A DNA stretch of 64,000 nt from Kitasatospora sp. NBC_00315. GTDB taxonomy: Bacteria > Actinomycetota > Actinomycetes > Streptomycetales > Streptomycetaceae. Shown here in pieces: positions 43,078 through 52,090 of this stretch (its first letter is position 1; each line of letters begins with the position of its first letter). The stretch covers positions 310,001 to 374,000 of the forward strand of contig NZ_CP108025.1 in the NCBI RefSeq assembly GCF_041435095.1. Reading direction: 5' to 3'. Made by a program: the position numbers and the translations under genes. The notes below the pieces were generated by a model that was given only the letters and a program-made list of their open reading frames with translations, was not told the DNA's origin and ran no database searches.

Positions 43078-43695
43078 CTACGGCTCGGTGAGAGCGCCGT
43101 CGCCCACGGCCCGGACGGCGGTGCCCAGTCGCCACGCCTCGATGTCCCGGTAGCGGATCGGGCCGGGGCCACGCCCGATGTTGCTGCCGACCAGGTGGAG
43201 ACGTTCGGTCCACCACTGCCGGCCCACGAACCCGGTGAGCCCGGCCGCGGCCTGCGGCACGCTGGTGGGATCGTCGCGGCGGGACCGTGCCAGGGTCAGA
43301 TGGGGACGCAGCGGGCGGTCCCCGAACTCGATCCCGCAGGATCTGACCAGGGCCCGGACGTCCGCGGCGAGGATCTGCAGTCCCTCCAGGTCGCCGTCGA
43401 TCCCGCTCCACAGCAGTCGCTGGTCGAAGTGGCCGCCGCCCCGCAGGCCCAGCTGCAGAGCGGGGTGCGACGCGGCCCGACCGGCCAGCGCCGACCGCAG
43501 CAGCGGCACTGCCGTGGATGGCAGCTCGCCGAGAAATGCCAGGGTGACGTGCCAGTCCTCGATCCGGTTCCACCGGAGCTGCGGGTACGTGGCGTAAGCG
43601 GGCTGCAGGGCCCGGGCCAGTTCATCCTTGGCGTCGTCGGGCGGAGCCAGTGCCACGAAGACGCGCAGGGTCGAAGGCTCGGGGTGATCGTCCAC
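43078..43695 (-). CDS. thpR: RNA 2',3'-cyclic phosphodiesterase (ThpR/LigT)
   Basis: 205 residues from GTG 43695. Both HxTx catalytic motifs of the 2H superfamily are present: DWHVTLAFLGEL (His49) and RPHLTLARS (about His139). It hydrolyses 2',3'-cyclic phosphates of RNA ends (family knowledge). The start is not certain: no ribosome site precedes GTG 43695, but the conserved protein starts at LRVFVALAPP ten residues later. Confidence 0.88.
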   Translation of the reverse strand: MDDHPEPSTLRVFVALAPPDDAKDELARALQPAYATYPQLRWNRIEDWHVTLAFLGELPSTAVPLLRSALAGRAASHPALQLGLRGGGHFDQRLLWSGIDGDLEGLQILAADVRALVRSCGIEFGDRPLRPHLTLARSRRDDPTSVPQAAAGLTGFVGRQWWTERLHLVGSNIGRGPGPIRYRDIEAWRLGTAVRAVGDGALTEP

Positions 43696-44156
43696 GAGAG
43701 GGGAGGTTAGCCCAAACGCAGCTCGGCTGCGCTCCCAGGGCACGGACGGGCGCCAGGCCCCCTGCCCGGCCGCACCCGCCCGCGCCGGGGAAGCAGGACC
43801 GCCGAGCCCGGTGGAGACGGCCTGGGCACCCGAGCAGCGGCGCAGCACACCGAAGGGGCGCAGCGAGGAGATCACCGCCCTCTCCTCGCCCGAGGACGCC
43901 GGCGGCCCGGCGGTGGCCGGGCGGTGGCCGGGCAGGGCATTGCCGCGGTCCGGCGACATCGCCGTAGGGCCGGCCGTCCCGCACCGGACCGGCGCCCTCA
44001 GCCCCGGAGGCGACGGAACTCCAGGGAGCGGTGTCAGGCCCTCCGAGCCCTGACCTAACTGCTCAGCCGTCCCGCTGAGCTGCGGCTTGTCCCCACCCCT
44101 CGCATCCGTCCCTTGATCGGCTGGTTGGCCGGGTGGGAGGCGGGAAGGTGGTTGGT
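43696..44156. other. Gene-free stretch
   Basis: About 460 bases with no recognisable gene. Its last 40 bases share GGTTGGCCGGG and GGTTGGTATG with the region before the paralogous 91-aa gene at 33.3 kb. Confidence 0.45.
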
Positions 44157-44432
44157 ATGCCAACGCAGTGGGTGCACCAGTTCCGGGACTGCCCTGATGC
44201 CGAGGACATCGAGGTTCTGGTCACGGTCGCGGCGCTGGACCGGCCTCGGCAGATCCTGGCCCGCGAACGCGAGGGCGCCGGCGGCGTGGTCGACGGGTAC
44301 GTCCTCCAGAGCATCGACGGGCGCTCGCGCACCGCCGTCTACACCTGGGTGCAGGCAGGCGACCCGGACTCGGTGACCGAGTACCTGCTGGAGCTCCTCG
44401 CCGAGGTCTGCCCGGGCGAGAGGGCCCAGTAG
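44157..44432 (+). CDS. 91-aa hypothetical protein, paralogue 2
   Basis: 91 residues from ATG 44157; ribosome site GGAAGG 8 bases before. Paralogue of the 33281 gene: TQWVHQFRDCPDAEDIEVL, LDRPRQILAREREG, GRSRTAVYTWVQAG. Unlike the first copy it has two cysteines (one in RDCPDAED, one near the end). Family not recognised. The gene is next to the polymorphic toxin operon but on the opposite strand. Confidence 0.78.
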   Translation: MPTQWVHQFRDCPDAEDIEVLVTVAALDRPRQILAREREGAGGVVDGYVLQSIDGRSRTAVYTWVQAGDPDSVTEYLLELLAEVCPGERAQ

Positions 44433-44643
44433 TCAGGGTCGTCGTCGGTCGAGGGCCGTCACGACGTCTGTGGGGAGGAGCAGCGCCGCGAGGAGCGCGA
44501 TTGCGGCACCCGGGTCGTGGCCAGGGCGTTCGCGGGGGCCCGCGCAGACCCCGCCCCCGCCCCCGGCCGCGGCCGCGACCGCCCCGCCGGACCGGGCGCG
44601 GCCGAGTGTCGGCGCTTGGCGGGCGCCCTGACGAGGTTCAGGT

Positions 44644-45141
44644 TCAGAGCATGAAGTCGTAGTAGTCGTCGGGGCCGGTGAGGACGGCCTGGAAGTAGAG
44701 GGGTTCGCCGTCAGTGTCGAGAGGGACCTCGTGTCCGGTGGTCCGGGTCAGCCCGAGCGAGAGTTTGGGGAGCACCCAGTGGCTGGGTTCGCTGTGCAGG
44801 ACGGTCAGACCGAGGTCCTTCAGCTGCTCGACCAGTTGAAGGGCGGGGGTCCGAAAGACGTCGAGGCCGCGGAAGCTGACGTTGATGGTCTCCGGCCCCG
44901 GTTCGGGGTTCCACACCTCGGCGGCCCGGAGGGTCGTACCGCGCTGCATGTGGAAGACGATCTCGAACTGGGGGTGGAGTGCGGTGACCCTCATGGGTCG
45001 GAAGGTGCTGGTGGAGCCCTCGTTGGACACCTTGGTGCGGCCGAGCTCCGCAGCAGCCTGCTTGACCGCCTCGGCGGGCATGCCAAGGGGGAATCCGGTG
45101 ATGCCGTTCGGCGGGTCGAGTTCGATGTCCATGCCGGTCAT
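44644..45141 (-). CDS. Probable immunity protein for the Rhs toxin
   Basis: 165 residues. ATG 45141 overlaps the Rhs stop codon (ATGA), the tightest possible coupling, and the gene is the last of the operon. Acidic soluble protein (LDPPNGITGFPLGMPAEAVKQAAAELG, ETINVSFRGLDVFRTPALQLVEQLKDLGL, ending GPDDYYDFML), no membrane segment. Immunity genes follow toxin genes in all such systems; the family itself was not recognised, so the role comes from position. Confidence 0.75.
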   Translation of the reverse strand: MTGMDIELDPPNGITGFPLGMPAEAVKQAAAELGRTKVSNEGSTSTFRPMRVTALHPQFEIVFHMQRGTTLRAAEVWNPEPGPETINVSFRGLDVFRTPALQLVEQLKDLGLTVLHSEPSHWVLPKLSLGLTRTTGHEVPLDTDGEPLYFQAVLTGPDDYYDFML

Positions 45142-48100
45142 TTTAGGAGGCACGTGCGGATCTTCCATCCATGGGACGACAGGTACTTCTGGAAGGACTT
45201 GTTGTTCGGGAGGGAGTCGACCATCTCCTTGATCGCGGCGTCGTACTTGGTGCCGTGGATCTTGCGGATCATGCCGATGTCCATCTTCATGGCGACGTCG
45301 AACTTTCCCTGGGCTATCAGGCTGCGCTGTTTGGCGCGCCAGGCGATGCCCTCGGCACTGGAGCCGGTGCTGATGAAGTCGCGGTGGTCGTCGTAGTCCA
45401 TCCGGATGGCGGGGCCGGGACCGTAGCCCAGCTTGGCGCCGCCGATGGCGACGTAGGAGTCGCGGGCGGGTATGTGGTTCCGCTCGTAACTGTTGGTGTC
45501 GCTGCCGTCGGTCCAGTTGCTCGGCCGCAGGGTGTAGTGGGAGCCGCCCCACCCGACGGGCTGTCTGGGGGTGCCGGCGAGGCCCAGCGGGTCGATCCAG
45601 TACAGCGGGTTGGGCACGTAGGCGTGGGGGTTGGGGCCCGCGTCCAGGCCGAGCGGGTCGGTGCTCAGGTATCGGCCGGTGGACGGGTCGTAGTAGCGGA
45701 AGTGGTTGTACTCCAGGCCCGACTCGGCGTCGTGGTACTGGCCGGGTCGGCCCAGCGGGCAGCCTCGCGGGTCGGTGTGATTCCGCCGGCCCCAGAGGTC
45801 CGCGTCGCCCGTCCACACGACCCGGCCGTCGAGTGCGACCAGTTCGGTGGGAGTGTCCACGAGGTCCGTGACGATGGCGTAGAACTGCTCGTCGACCGTC
45901 GTCCCGCCGGGGCCGGCGGCACGCTCGCTCTGGGCCACGGGCGCGGACCGGCCGGGCTGCCAGTCCCAGGTGAGGGTGCGCCGACTGCCGTCGGCCGCCG
46001 ACTCGTGTTGTTCGATCAGCTGAACGCCGTCCCAGGCGAAGGCGACGGCCTCCGTCCGGTGGCCGTCCTCGCCCAACCGCCATTTGCCCGTCCGACGTCC
46101 GAGGGGGTCGTAGCCGTACTCCCATGACCCGTGGTCCGGGGAGTCGACCCGCACCAGTTGGTCCTCCTCGTTCCAACCGTAGGACCACTGCCTGCGCTGC
46201 CCGGACAGGGTGCGTACCAGCCGCCGCACCAGGCGGCCGCGGTCGTCGTACTCGTAGGCCGCGCGGCCGGCGGTGCGCAGCAGTGAGCCGGTGTAGGTGC
46301 GGTCGCCGGTGGTGGAGCTGTCGGGTGTGCGGGTGTCCTGGGCGTGAGTGATGTTGCCGAGGCCGTCGTAGGCGTAGGTCTCGTTCCAGCTGTCGGCGCT
46401 GACGCGGGTGACGCGGCCGGCGGGGGTGAGGGTGAAGGCGCGGTTGCCGCGCAGGCGGTCGGTGATGGCGGCGGGCATGCCGTCGGGGCGGTAGGTGTAG
46501 GTGCGTTCCTGCTGGTTGGTGAAGGGGTTGCTGCTGTCCGGGGTGGTGTCCTTGGCCCAGATGGACTGGGCGGTGAGACGGTTCTGGGTGTCCCAGGTCT
46601 GGGTGAGGGCGGCCTGGGTCCCGAGGTAGCGGGTGGTTTCGCGGCCGGCGGCGTCGTGGGTGAAGGTGAGGGTGCTGAGGGGGTTGGTGAGAGTGGCGGG
46701 CCGGCTGTTGGCGTCGTAGGTCCAGGTGGAGACGATGCCGGTGGGGGTGGTGCGGGTGGTGCGGCGGCCGAGCGGGTCGTAGGTCGAGGTGGTGGTACGG
46801 CCGTTGGTGGTCTCGGTGAGGACACGGCCGACGGCGTCGTGGGTGTACTCCAGGATGCCGTGGGGATTGTGGGTGCGGGTCAGGCAGCCGCGGTGGTCGT
46901 AGGCCAGGGTGGTCAGGGAGCCGTCATGGTTGCGGCGGCCGGTGAGTCGGCCGTTGAGGTCGTAGCTGAAGTCGGTGGTGCGGCCGGCCGGGTCCGTGAT
47001 CTGCAGGAGTTGGTCCGCGGCGTCGAGTCGGTAGGTCAGGGTGCGGTCGTTGAAGTCGCTCTCGCCGACCAGGTGGCCGGCCGGGTCGTAGCGGTACTGC
47101 CAGCGGGCGCCGTTGGTGCTGACGGCGAGGAGTTGCAGCTCGGTGTCGTATTCGAAGTGCTGCTCCTCGCCGTCGGGCAGCGTGCGGGCCGCGAAGCGTC
47201 CGAACGCGCCGATGGTGAAGCGGGTGGTGGCGCCGGCCTGGTCGCGTTGGAGGAGGACGTTGCCTTCGGGGTCGTGCTCCCAGCTCTCGCGGGTGCCGTC
47301 GGGGTGGAGGCGTTCGGTGACCTGGCCCTCGGTGTTCCTGACGAGGGTGGTGGTCGCCCCGAGGGCGTCGGTGATGGTGGCGAGGCGGCCGAACGCGTCG
47401 TAGGTCGCGCTGGTGGTGTGGCCGAGCGGGTCGGTGACCGCGGTGGTGAGGCCCGCCGGGTTGCTGTCGATGTGCTGGGTCTGCCCGAGGGGGTCGGTGA
47501 CGGCGGTCAGGCGGCCGTGGGGGTCGTACCGGCGGGTGGTGGTGGCGCCTGTGGCGTCGGTTGTGGTGAGCAGGTTGCCGTTCGCGTCGTAGCCGAACGC
47601 CGCGACGGGCGAGCCGCTCTGGGTGATGGCGGCGATCTGTCCCAGCTGGGTGTAGTTCAACTCGATGACGGTGCCGGCGGGTTCGGTGATCCGGACGGGG
47701 GCGCCGTGCTCGTCCAGGTCGAACAGGGTGGTGCGGCCGATCTCGTCGGTGCGGGACACGGGCCGGCCGAGGTCGTCGTAGGCGGTCGTGGTGCGGTGGC
47801 CCAGGGGATCGACGGTGGCGGTGACGTGGTGCCGCTCGTCGTAGTGGAATTGAGTGGTGTGGCCGAGGCTGTCGGTGACCGTGGTCACCCCCGCGACGGT
47901 GTCGTAGTGGAAGGCGGCGGACAGGATTCCGTGCTGCCCGATGCCGCTCACGACCCGGCCGCTGTCGTCGTAGGCGTACTCGTAGCTCTCACCGTTGCGG
48001 TCGATCCACGCGGTGATCCGGCTCTGGTCGTCGTACTCGTAGATGTACGGCAGGCCGGAGGAGTTGACGATCCCGGCCAGGTTCCCGTCGGGGTAGTACT

Positions 48101-49016
48101 GGTAGCCGACCACGGTGGTGCCCCGCCCGTGGTCGGTGCCGTCCAGCAGCCGCAGGCCCTCCACCCTCGGTCCGGCCTCGGTGGGGAGCGTGTCGACGGC
48201 CACCCGGTAGCCGCCGCTGTGGCGGATCTCGGTGAGAAGGCCGGCTTCGTCGCGCGCGAAGTCGATGCGGTGGCCGTTGCGGTCCGACAGTCCCGCGAGC
48301 GGACGGATCTCGCCCACCCGCCACGCTCCGGCAGCGGCTGCGGGGAAGTGGTGGGTCCAGCCCCGGTCCGGGTCCTCGATCCGCATCTCTCCCGACTGCG
48401 GCTCCCACGTCAGCGGCCAGCGGGCGCCCCCTGTGGGCGCCGTCGAACGCCCGGAGCCGTCGGGGTGCGGGTAGTGAAGGATCTGGGCGTCGTCACCGGC
48501 GAAGTGGACGCCGTCCGCGTCGATCTCGATGCGCTGGTCCAGCGTGGACGCCCAGCCGGGCCCGAAGAGGCGCCCTCCGACGTAGTGCGACGCGTACGCC
48601 CGGCGCAGCACGAGCGGGAGGATGCCGGCCAGTGCCAGGTCCGTCTCCGACGTGATCATCTGGCCGGAGACGACGTCGACGGGGTCGCCCGCGGTGTGGC
48701 AGCCGATGTTGCCGTCGACGCCCTGCCCGCGCTTGCTGCCGCGGCCCAGCGGACGCTCGCCCTTGCCGCGCCCACCACGCCCACCACCACTGCCGGCGTG
48801 CACCTGGTGGGGAACGCCCTTCTTCTCCCCACCGAGGATCTTCTCCAGGTCCTTGGCGTGCTTGCCGTCGGCCTCGCGGGTGTCGTGGGCGACCTTCTTC
48901 AGGTTGTCGCCGGCCTTGCGGTAGAAGCCCTTCAGCGCCTTCCCGGCGTCCTCCGCCAGGGTCTTGCCGAGCTTCTGCGCGCCGTGTTCCAGCGCCTTGA
49001 CGATCTGGTTGCTCAT
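45138..49016 (-). CDS. Rhs/YD-repeat polymorphic toxin with a His-Me-type nuclease-like tip
   Basis: 1292 residues. N-terminus: short helical domain (KALEHGAQKLGKTLAEDAGKALKGFYRKAGDNLKK) and Gly-rich linker, DUF6531-like start (GDPVDVVSGQMITSETDLALAG), then about 20 YD/RHS repeats (for example GYDANGNLLTTTDATGATTTRRYDPHGRL) forming the cocoon. The core ends with the RHS-associated signature YDPSTGRYLSTDPLGLDAG ... DPLGLAG. The remaining ~144 residues are the toxin: SYERNHIPARDSYVAIGG, GPAIRMDYDDHRDFISTG, RSLIAQGKFDVAMKMDIGMIRK and KYDAAIKEMVDSL. The His-rich NHIP and DDHR clusters suggest an HNH/EndoVII-like nuclease (inference). ATG 49016 overlaps the preceding stop (ATGA). Confidence 0.93.
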   Translation of the reverse strand: MSNQIVKALEHGAQKLGKTLAEDAGKALKGFYRKAGDNLKKVAHDTREADGKHAKDLEKILGGEKKGVPHQVHAGSGGGRGGRGKGERPLGRGSKRGQGVDGNIGCHTAGDPVDVVSGQMITSETDLALAGILPLVLRRAYASHYVGGRLFGPGWASTLDQRIEIDADGVHFAGDDAQILHYPHPDGSGRSTAPTGGARWPLTWEPQSGEMRIEDPDRGWTHHFPAAAAGAWRVGEIRPLAGLSDRNGHRIDFARDEAGLLTEIRHSGGYRVAVDTLPTEAGPRVEGLRLLDGTDHGRGTTVVGYQYYPDGNLAGIVNSSGLPYIYEYDDQSRITAWIDRNGESYEYAYDDSGRVVSGIGQHGILSAAFHYDTVAGVTTVTDSLGHTTQFHYDERHHVTATVDPLGHRTTTAYDDLGRPVSRTDEIGRTTLFDLDEHGAPVRITEPAGTVIELNYTQLGQIAAITQSGSPVAAFGYDANGNLLTTTDATGATTTRRYDPHGRLTAVTDPLGQTQHIDSNPAGLTTAVTDPLGHTTSATYDAFGRLATITDALGATTTLVRNTEGQVTERLHPDGTRESWEHDPEGNVLLQRDQAGATTRFTIGAFGRFAARTLPDGEEQHFEYDTELQLLAVSTNGARWQYRYDPAGHLVGESDFNDRTLTYRLDAADQLLQITDPAGRTTDFSYDLNGRLTGRRNHDGSLTTLAYDHRGCLTRTHNPHGILEYTHDAVGRVLTETTNGRTTTSTYDPLGRRTTRTTPTGIVSTWTYDANSRPATLTNPLSTLTFTHDAAGRETTRYLGTQAALTQTWDTQNRLTAQSIWAKDTTPDSSNPFTNQQERTYTYRPDGMPAAITDRLRGNRAFTLTPAGRVTRVSADSWNETYAYDGLGNITHAQDTRTPDSSTTGDRTYTGSLLRTAGRAAYEYDDRGRLVRRLVRTLSGQRRQWSYGWNEEDQLVRVDSPDHGSWEYGYDPLGRRTGKWRLGEDGHRTEAVAFAWDGVQLIEQHESAADGSRRTLTWDWQPGRSAPVAQSERAAGPGGTTVDEQFYAIVTDLVDTPTELVALDGRVVWTGDADLWGRRNHTDPRGCPLGRPGQYHDAESGLEYNHFRYYDPSTGRYLSTDPLGLDAGPNPHAYVPNPLYWIDPLGLAGTPRQPVGWGGSHYTLRPSNWTDGSDTNSYERNHIPARDSYVAIGGAKLGYGPGPAIRMDYDDHRDFISTGSSAEGIAWRAKQRSLIAQGKFDVAMKMDIGMIRKIHGTKYDAAIKEMVDSLPNNKSFQKYLSSHGWKIRTCLLK

Positions 49017-49735
49017 TCGAAGCTCACCCCCGCGATCCTGGACTGGAACGTCTGCGCGTGCCCGGCCACCGTCTCGGCGTGCTGGTGCATCGTCTGCGCG
49101 TGCGACTCCAGCGCCGCCGGATCGATCCGGAACCCCGTACCGCCCCCGCCGCCCGACACCCCGAGCGCCGACTCCGCACCCTTGAACACCAACCCGGCCA
49201 CCGCGCCCGCCACCACGTCCACCAACGGGTTGATCGCCGCCTCGATCACCTGCCCGATCACGTACTGCTCCAACTGCTGCTCCAGAGCGTTGACCAGCCG
49301 CTTGCCGGCCTCCTCGATCGCGATCACCGCCGCCTCCGCCAGACCGAACGTCGCCACCGCCGCCGCCTGGTCCGCCACCAACGCCACCGCCAGCACCACC
49401 AGCTCGGCGATCGTCTCGATCTTCATCGCCACGATCACCCCCGCCGCCACGTCCAACGCCGTCGCCACCACATGGCACGCCTGCACCAGCTCGTTGAAGT
49501 GCGCGTCCGACACCTGCGACCACTTGGCCAGCAACGCCTCGTAGGACGCCCCCTCGTACGCCTCACCCAACGCATGGATCGTCGCCGTCGAATCCCGGTG
49601 CGCCGACTCCACGCTCTCCGCGAACTCCCTCACGTGCGAAGCGAACTCACGCACCTTGTCCTCGTTCACCGTCGGCCAGTTGATGCCGATGAACGACAAC
49701 AACGAGACCACCTCGCCCGGCAACTCGATCGCCAT
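49013..49735 (-). CDS. CpnT-N/WXG100-like secretion partner of the Rhs toxin
   Basis: 240 residues from ATG 49735 with GGGGGAGG 6 bases upstream. LLSFIGINWPTVNEDKVREFASHVREFAESV is the ESX-type helical head found in type VII targets (INWP in place of WxG). A long hydrophobic stretch (ALDVAAGVIVAMKIETIAELVVLAVALVADQ) and helical coiled tail (ALESHAQTMHQHAETVAGHAQTFQSRI) follow. The gene's stop overlaps the Rhs start by ATGA. The operon order (WXG100-like, Rhs toxin, immunity) suggests type VII export of the toxin; export itself is inferred. Confidence 0.85.
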   Translation of the reverse strand: MAIELPGEVVSLLSFIGINWPTVNEDKVREFASHVREFAESVESAHRDSTATIHALGEAYEGASYEALLAKWSQVSDAHFNELVQACHVVATALDVAAGVIVAMKIETIAELVVLAVALVADQAAAVATFGLAEAAVIAIEEAGKRLVNALEQQLEQYVIGQVIEAAINPLVDVVAGAVAGLVFKGAESALGVSGGGGGTGFRIDPAALESHAQTMHQHAETVAGHAQTFQSRIAGVSFE

Positions 49736-50174
49736 GCGATACCTCCCCCGTAACGGCATGTTCCGCGTAGACCGTAGTCCATCGCGCCACTCCCCCGGTA
49801 GGCAGGAAGTCCGCACGGCGTCCGGGCCGCCCGGGCGACTCCGGGCTCGGACTCCCGACACGAGACGCTTCTCTCGTAGGCGTCCGGGTGTCGCCCGGGC
49901 GGTGCACCGGAAAGAAGATCTTGGTCGACCCGCCCACGCCCCCGCGATGACCGGTGCAGGAGGCCACGTGGACAGCGAAATCGCAACTTCGACAGGGCCC
50001 GCGGAGGCAGCTACCTTCACCTTGGCCTCGGCGATCGCCCACGGTCGCAACGGAGTTCATTCAGGCTGAGCCACCCGTGACGGGATGAGTCGGTCACGCC
50101 CCACGAATCCTCACCCCCCTGCGCAGGCCACCGAACCGGGCCCACACCGGGCACCCGACATCAGGGAGAGACGC
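49736..50174. other. Promoter region of the Rhs operon, no gene
   Basis: 440 bases between the divergent Rhs operon and the DUF3291 gene. No gene recognised. It must contain both promoters; no palindrome stands out. Confidence 0.45.
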
Positions 50175-50732
50175 ATGCCCCACCTCGCGCTGTACACATT
50201 CGGCGTCCTGAAGTCACCCCTCGCCGATCCCGCACCTCTCACCCGCGAATTCCATCACAGCGGTGAGGCCGTCTACCGGAGGATCAGCCGGCACCCCGGG
50301 TACCTCGCTCGCGCTGAACCGGTGGACGGCGACCGGGGCACACTCTTCGACCTGGACTGGGGTGCATGGGGAGAGTTCGCCGTACCGGCCTGGTACGGCA
50401 AGGGCAGGGCGGTGGAAACCACCGCCCTGGCCGCGACCCTCTCACTCTGGACCGACCTGCGCCCCGCCTTCGACGCCGTCTACAGCGGTCTGCACCGTGA
50501 GGCGCTGAACAGGCGTTACGACTGGTTCGAGAGGACAGGACACCCGAGTTACGTGTTCTGGTGGGTCTCCGACGGCGTGACACCCACCTGGCAGGACGGG
50601 GTTTCCAGGCTGGAACACCTCCATGACCACGGCTCCGCGCCGCACGCCTTCACCTTCCACCACTCGTTCGCCCCGGACGGGACTCCGACCAGGATCAGGG
50701 GCATCGGGCCGACGAGCGACCAGGTTCGCTGA
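50175..50732 (+). CDS. DUF3291 domain protein
   Basis: 185 residues from ATG 50175 with AGGGAGAG upstream. HLALYTFGVLKSPLADPAPLTREFHHSGEAVYRRISRHPGYLARAE, LTLWTDL-like LSLWTDLRPAFDAVYSGLHREALNRRYDWFERTGHPSYVFWWVSDGVTPTW, ending HSFAPDGTPTRI, is a full DUF3291 domain (dimeric alpha/beta-barrel-like, monooxygenase fold family). Function unknown. Confidence 0.82.
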   Translation: MPHLALYTFGVLKSPLADPAPLTREFHHSGEAVYRRISRHPGYLARAEPVDGDRGTLFDLDWGAWGEFAVPAWYGKGRAVETTALAATLSLWTDLRPAFDAVYSGLHREALNRRYDWFERTGHPSYVFWWVSDGVTPTWQDGVSRLEHLHDHGSAPHAFTFHHSFAPDGTPTRIRGIGPTSDQVR

Positions 50733-51058
50733 CAAGGAAGTGTCGGGAAGCGGCGCGGCCCGTACGTCACGGCCGCTTCAGCAACCCTCCAGGGCCGTAC
50801 CGGCGGTGCGGAGCACGCACGGCCACTGCTCCGGTGGAAGCGCTCGGCCTGTTCACCACGCGGTACTCACAGCGGTACGCACCTGGATGCACAGCGAGAC
50901 CTTGACAGGCACGAACTCCGCCGTGGCGCTCGACTTTTGACGCTGCGTCACATCTGACCCGCGGGGCCGCCCCCGCCCGGGGCCCGGCCGCTCGAACGCC
51001 GCAGGCCGGGCGTTCGGAGCGGACACAGGCCGGGCGTTCGGAGCGGAACGGGCAGGGA
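50733..51058. other. Gene-free stretch
   Basis: 326 bases. It includes GC-rich direct repeats just before the mannanase 3' end (GCCGGGCGTTCGGAGCGGA twice, near 51006 and 51030), possibly the remains of a terminator. No gene seen. Confidence 0.45.
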
Positions 51059-51838
51059 TCAGATTGCGGGGACCTCGACCCAGAAACGGGTGTCGTTGCT
51101 GAGGTTCGCGCCGTTCGCTTCGATCCGGCCCTTGATCCAGTACACCGCGTCGCGGTAGTCGGCGATGTCCTTCGTGTTCGGGTTGCTCAGCCCCGAGGCG
51201 CCGTTGCGGTGTCCCGCGAACCAGGTGTTCAGGCCGTAGTGGTTCTGGTCCTGATGCAGGCAGGTGAGGTCGGCGCCGAAGTCGCTGGTGAGCACCTGCC
51301 CGTTGTTCCACTGCCCGGCGTTCTGGCCGCCGAAGCGGGCGCAGCCGGAGTGCAGCATGAGCCAGTTCTGCTTGAAGACACTGAAGTTGGCCGAGTCCCC
51401 GCTCTTACCGTCCCCGTACGGGTAGTCGGTGCTCATCCGATCGCTCTCCAGCATCGCGATCGCCAGGTCGAGCGAGGTCGCACCGGCCCCGCTCAGCTGG
51501 CCCTTGCGGGCGCCGAGGCCGCCCACCGCGTAGCTGCCGCACCACAGCCCCGGGGGACAGGCGGCCGTGCCGTCGCCGCTTCCGCCGCCCGCCTGGTCGG
51601 CCTTCCCGTACCGGACCACACAGGACTTGCCGTTCTCCCAGCCCCAACCGTCGCCGTCCGGGTCGGTGGCGGAGCCCTGCGCGCAGTACGGGTAACCGTT
51701 GGGGGCCACGATGTCCGCGCGGCTGCCGCGCACGACGCAGGACTTGCCGTTCTCCCAGCCCCAACCGTCGCCGTCCGGGTCGGTGGCTGAGCCCTGTGCG
51801 CAGTACGGGTAACCGCCGGCCGCAGCCTGCGCGACGGG
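51059..51838 (-). pseudogene. GH134-type beta-1,4-mannanase with two CBM10 repeats, start deleted
   Basis: The reverse frame reads, from its upstream end: AQAAAGGYPYCAQGSATDPDGDGWGWENGKSCVV, a second nearly identical copy, a GGGSGDG linker, then LDLAIAMLESDRMSTDYPYGDGKSGDSANFSVFKQNWLML, TSDFGADLTCLHQDQNHYGLNTWFAGHRNG and WVEVPAI. The CBM10 repeats (117-base period, nearly identical DNA at 51621-51697 and 51738-51814) and the lysozyme-like domain match the GH134 mannanases of Streptomyces. The catalytic Glu and Asp lie in the ESD/GDGKSGD region. The frame stays open past APVAQAAAG (the end of a signal peptide) and then turns into another gene at about 51838, so the start and most of the signal peptide are missing. 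Confidence 0.75.
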
Positions 51839-52056
51839 GGCCGCGCATCGACGGCTGCACCGCCTGGATCGAGTGCGACGTGGAGAGCAGCCTCCCGGCC
51901 GGCGACCACCTCGCGATCAGGGGCCGGGTGCGACGGCTCTCCGCGGCGGACGGCGACCGGAGGCCGTTGGTCTTCCACCAGGGGCGCCTGGTGCAGCTGG
52001 ACCGCTCCCGCCTCGGCCACGCCCCCACCCGTCGCTTCGACTGGTGGGACGCCTGA
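51839..52056 (+). pseudogene. 3' remnant of a flavin-reductase-like gene
   Basis: About 70 codons: RIDGCTAWIECDVESSLPAGDHLAIRGRVRRLS, PLVFHQGRLVQLD. This is the C-terminal strand-helix pattern of FMN-binding flavin reductase domain proteins (DHxIVxGxVxxL ... PLxFxxGRY). It begins abruptly at about 51838 where the oppositely oriented mannanase loses its start. No flavin-binding N-terminal part remains. Confidence 0.7.
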
Positions 52057-52090
52057 GCGCGCCCGGGTAAGCCCGAGTACACCCGACCCC

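Noticed and set aside
44157..44432. Treating the 91-aa paralogues as antitoxins
   Set aside because: No toxin gene is adjacent on the same strand to either copy, and no DNA-binding motif is visible.
46344..49544. A long forward open frame across the Rhs and WXG100-like genes
   Set aside because: It is the complement of the Rhs gene; its composition is low-complexity (Val/Gly/Asp) with no motifs.
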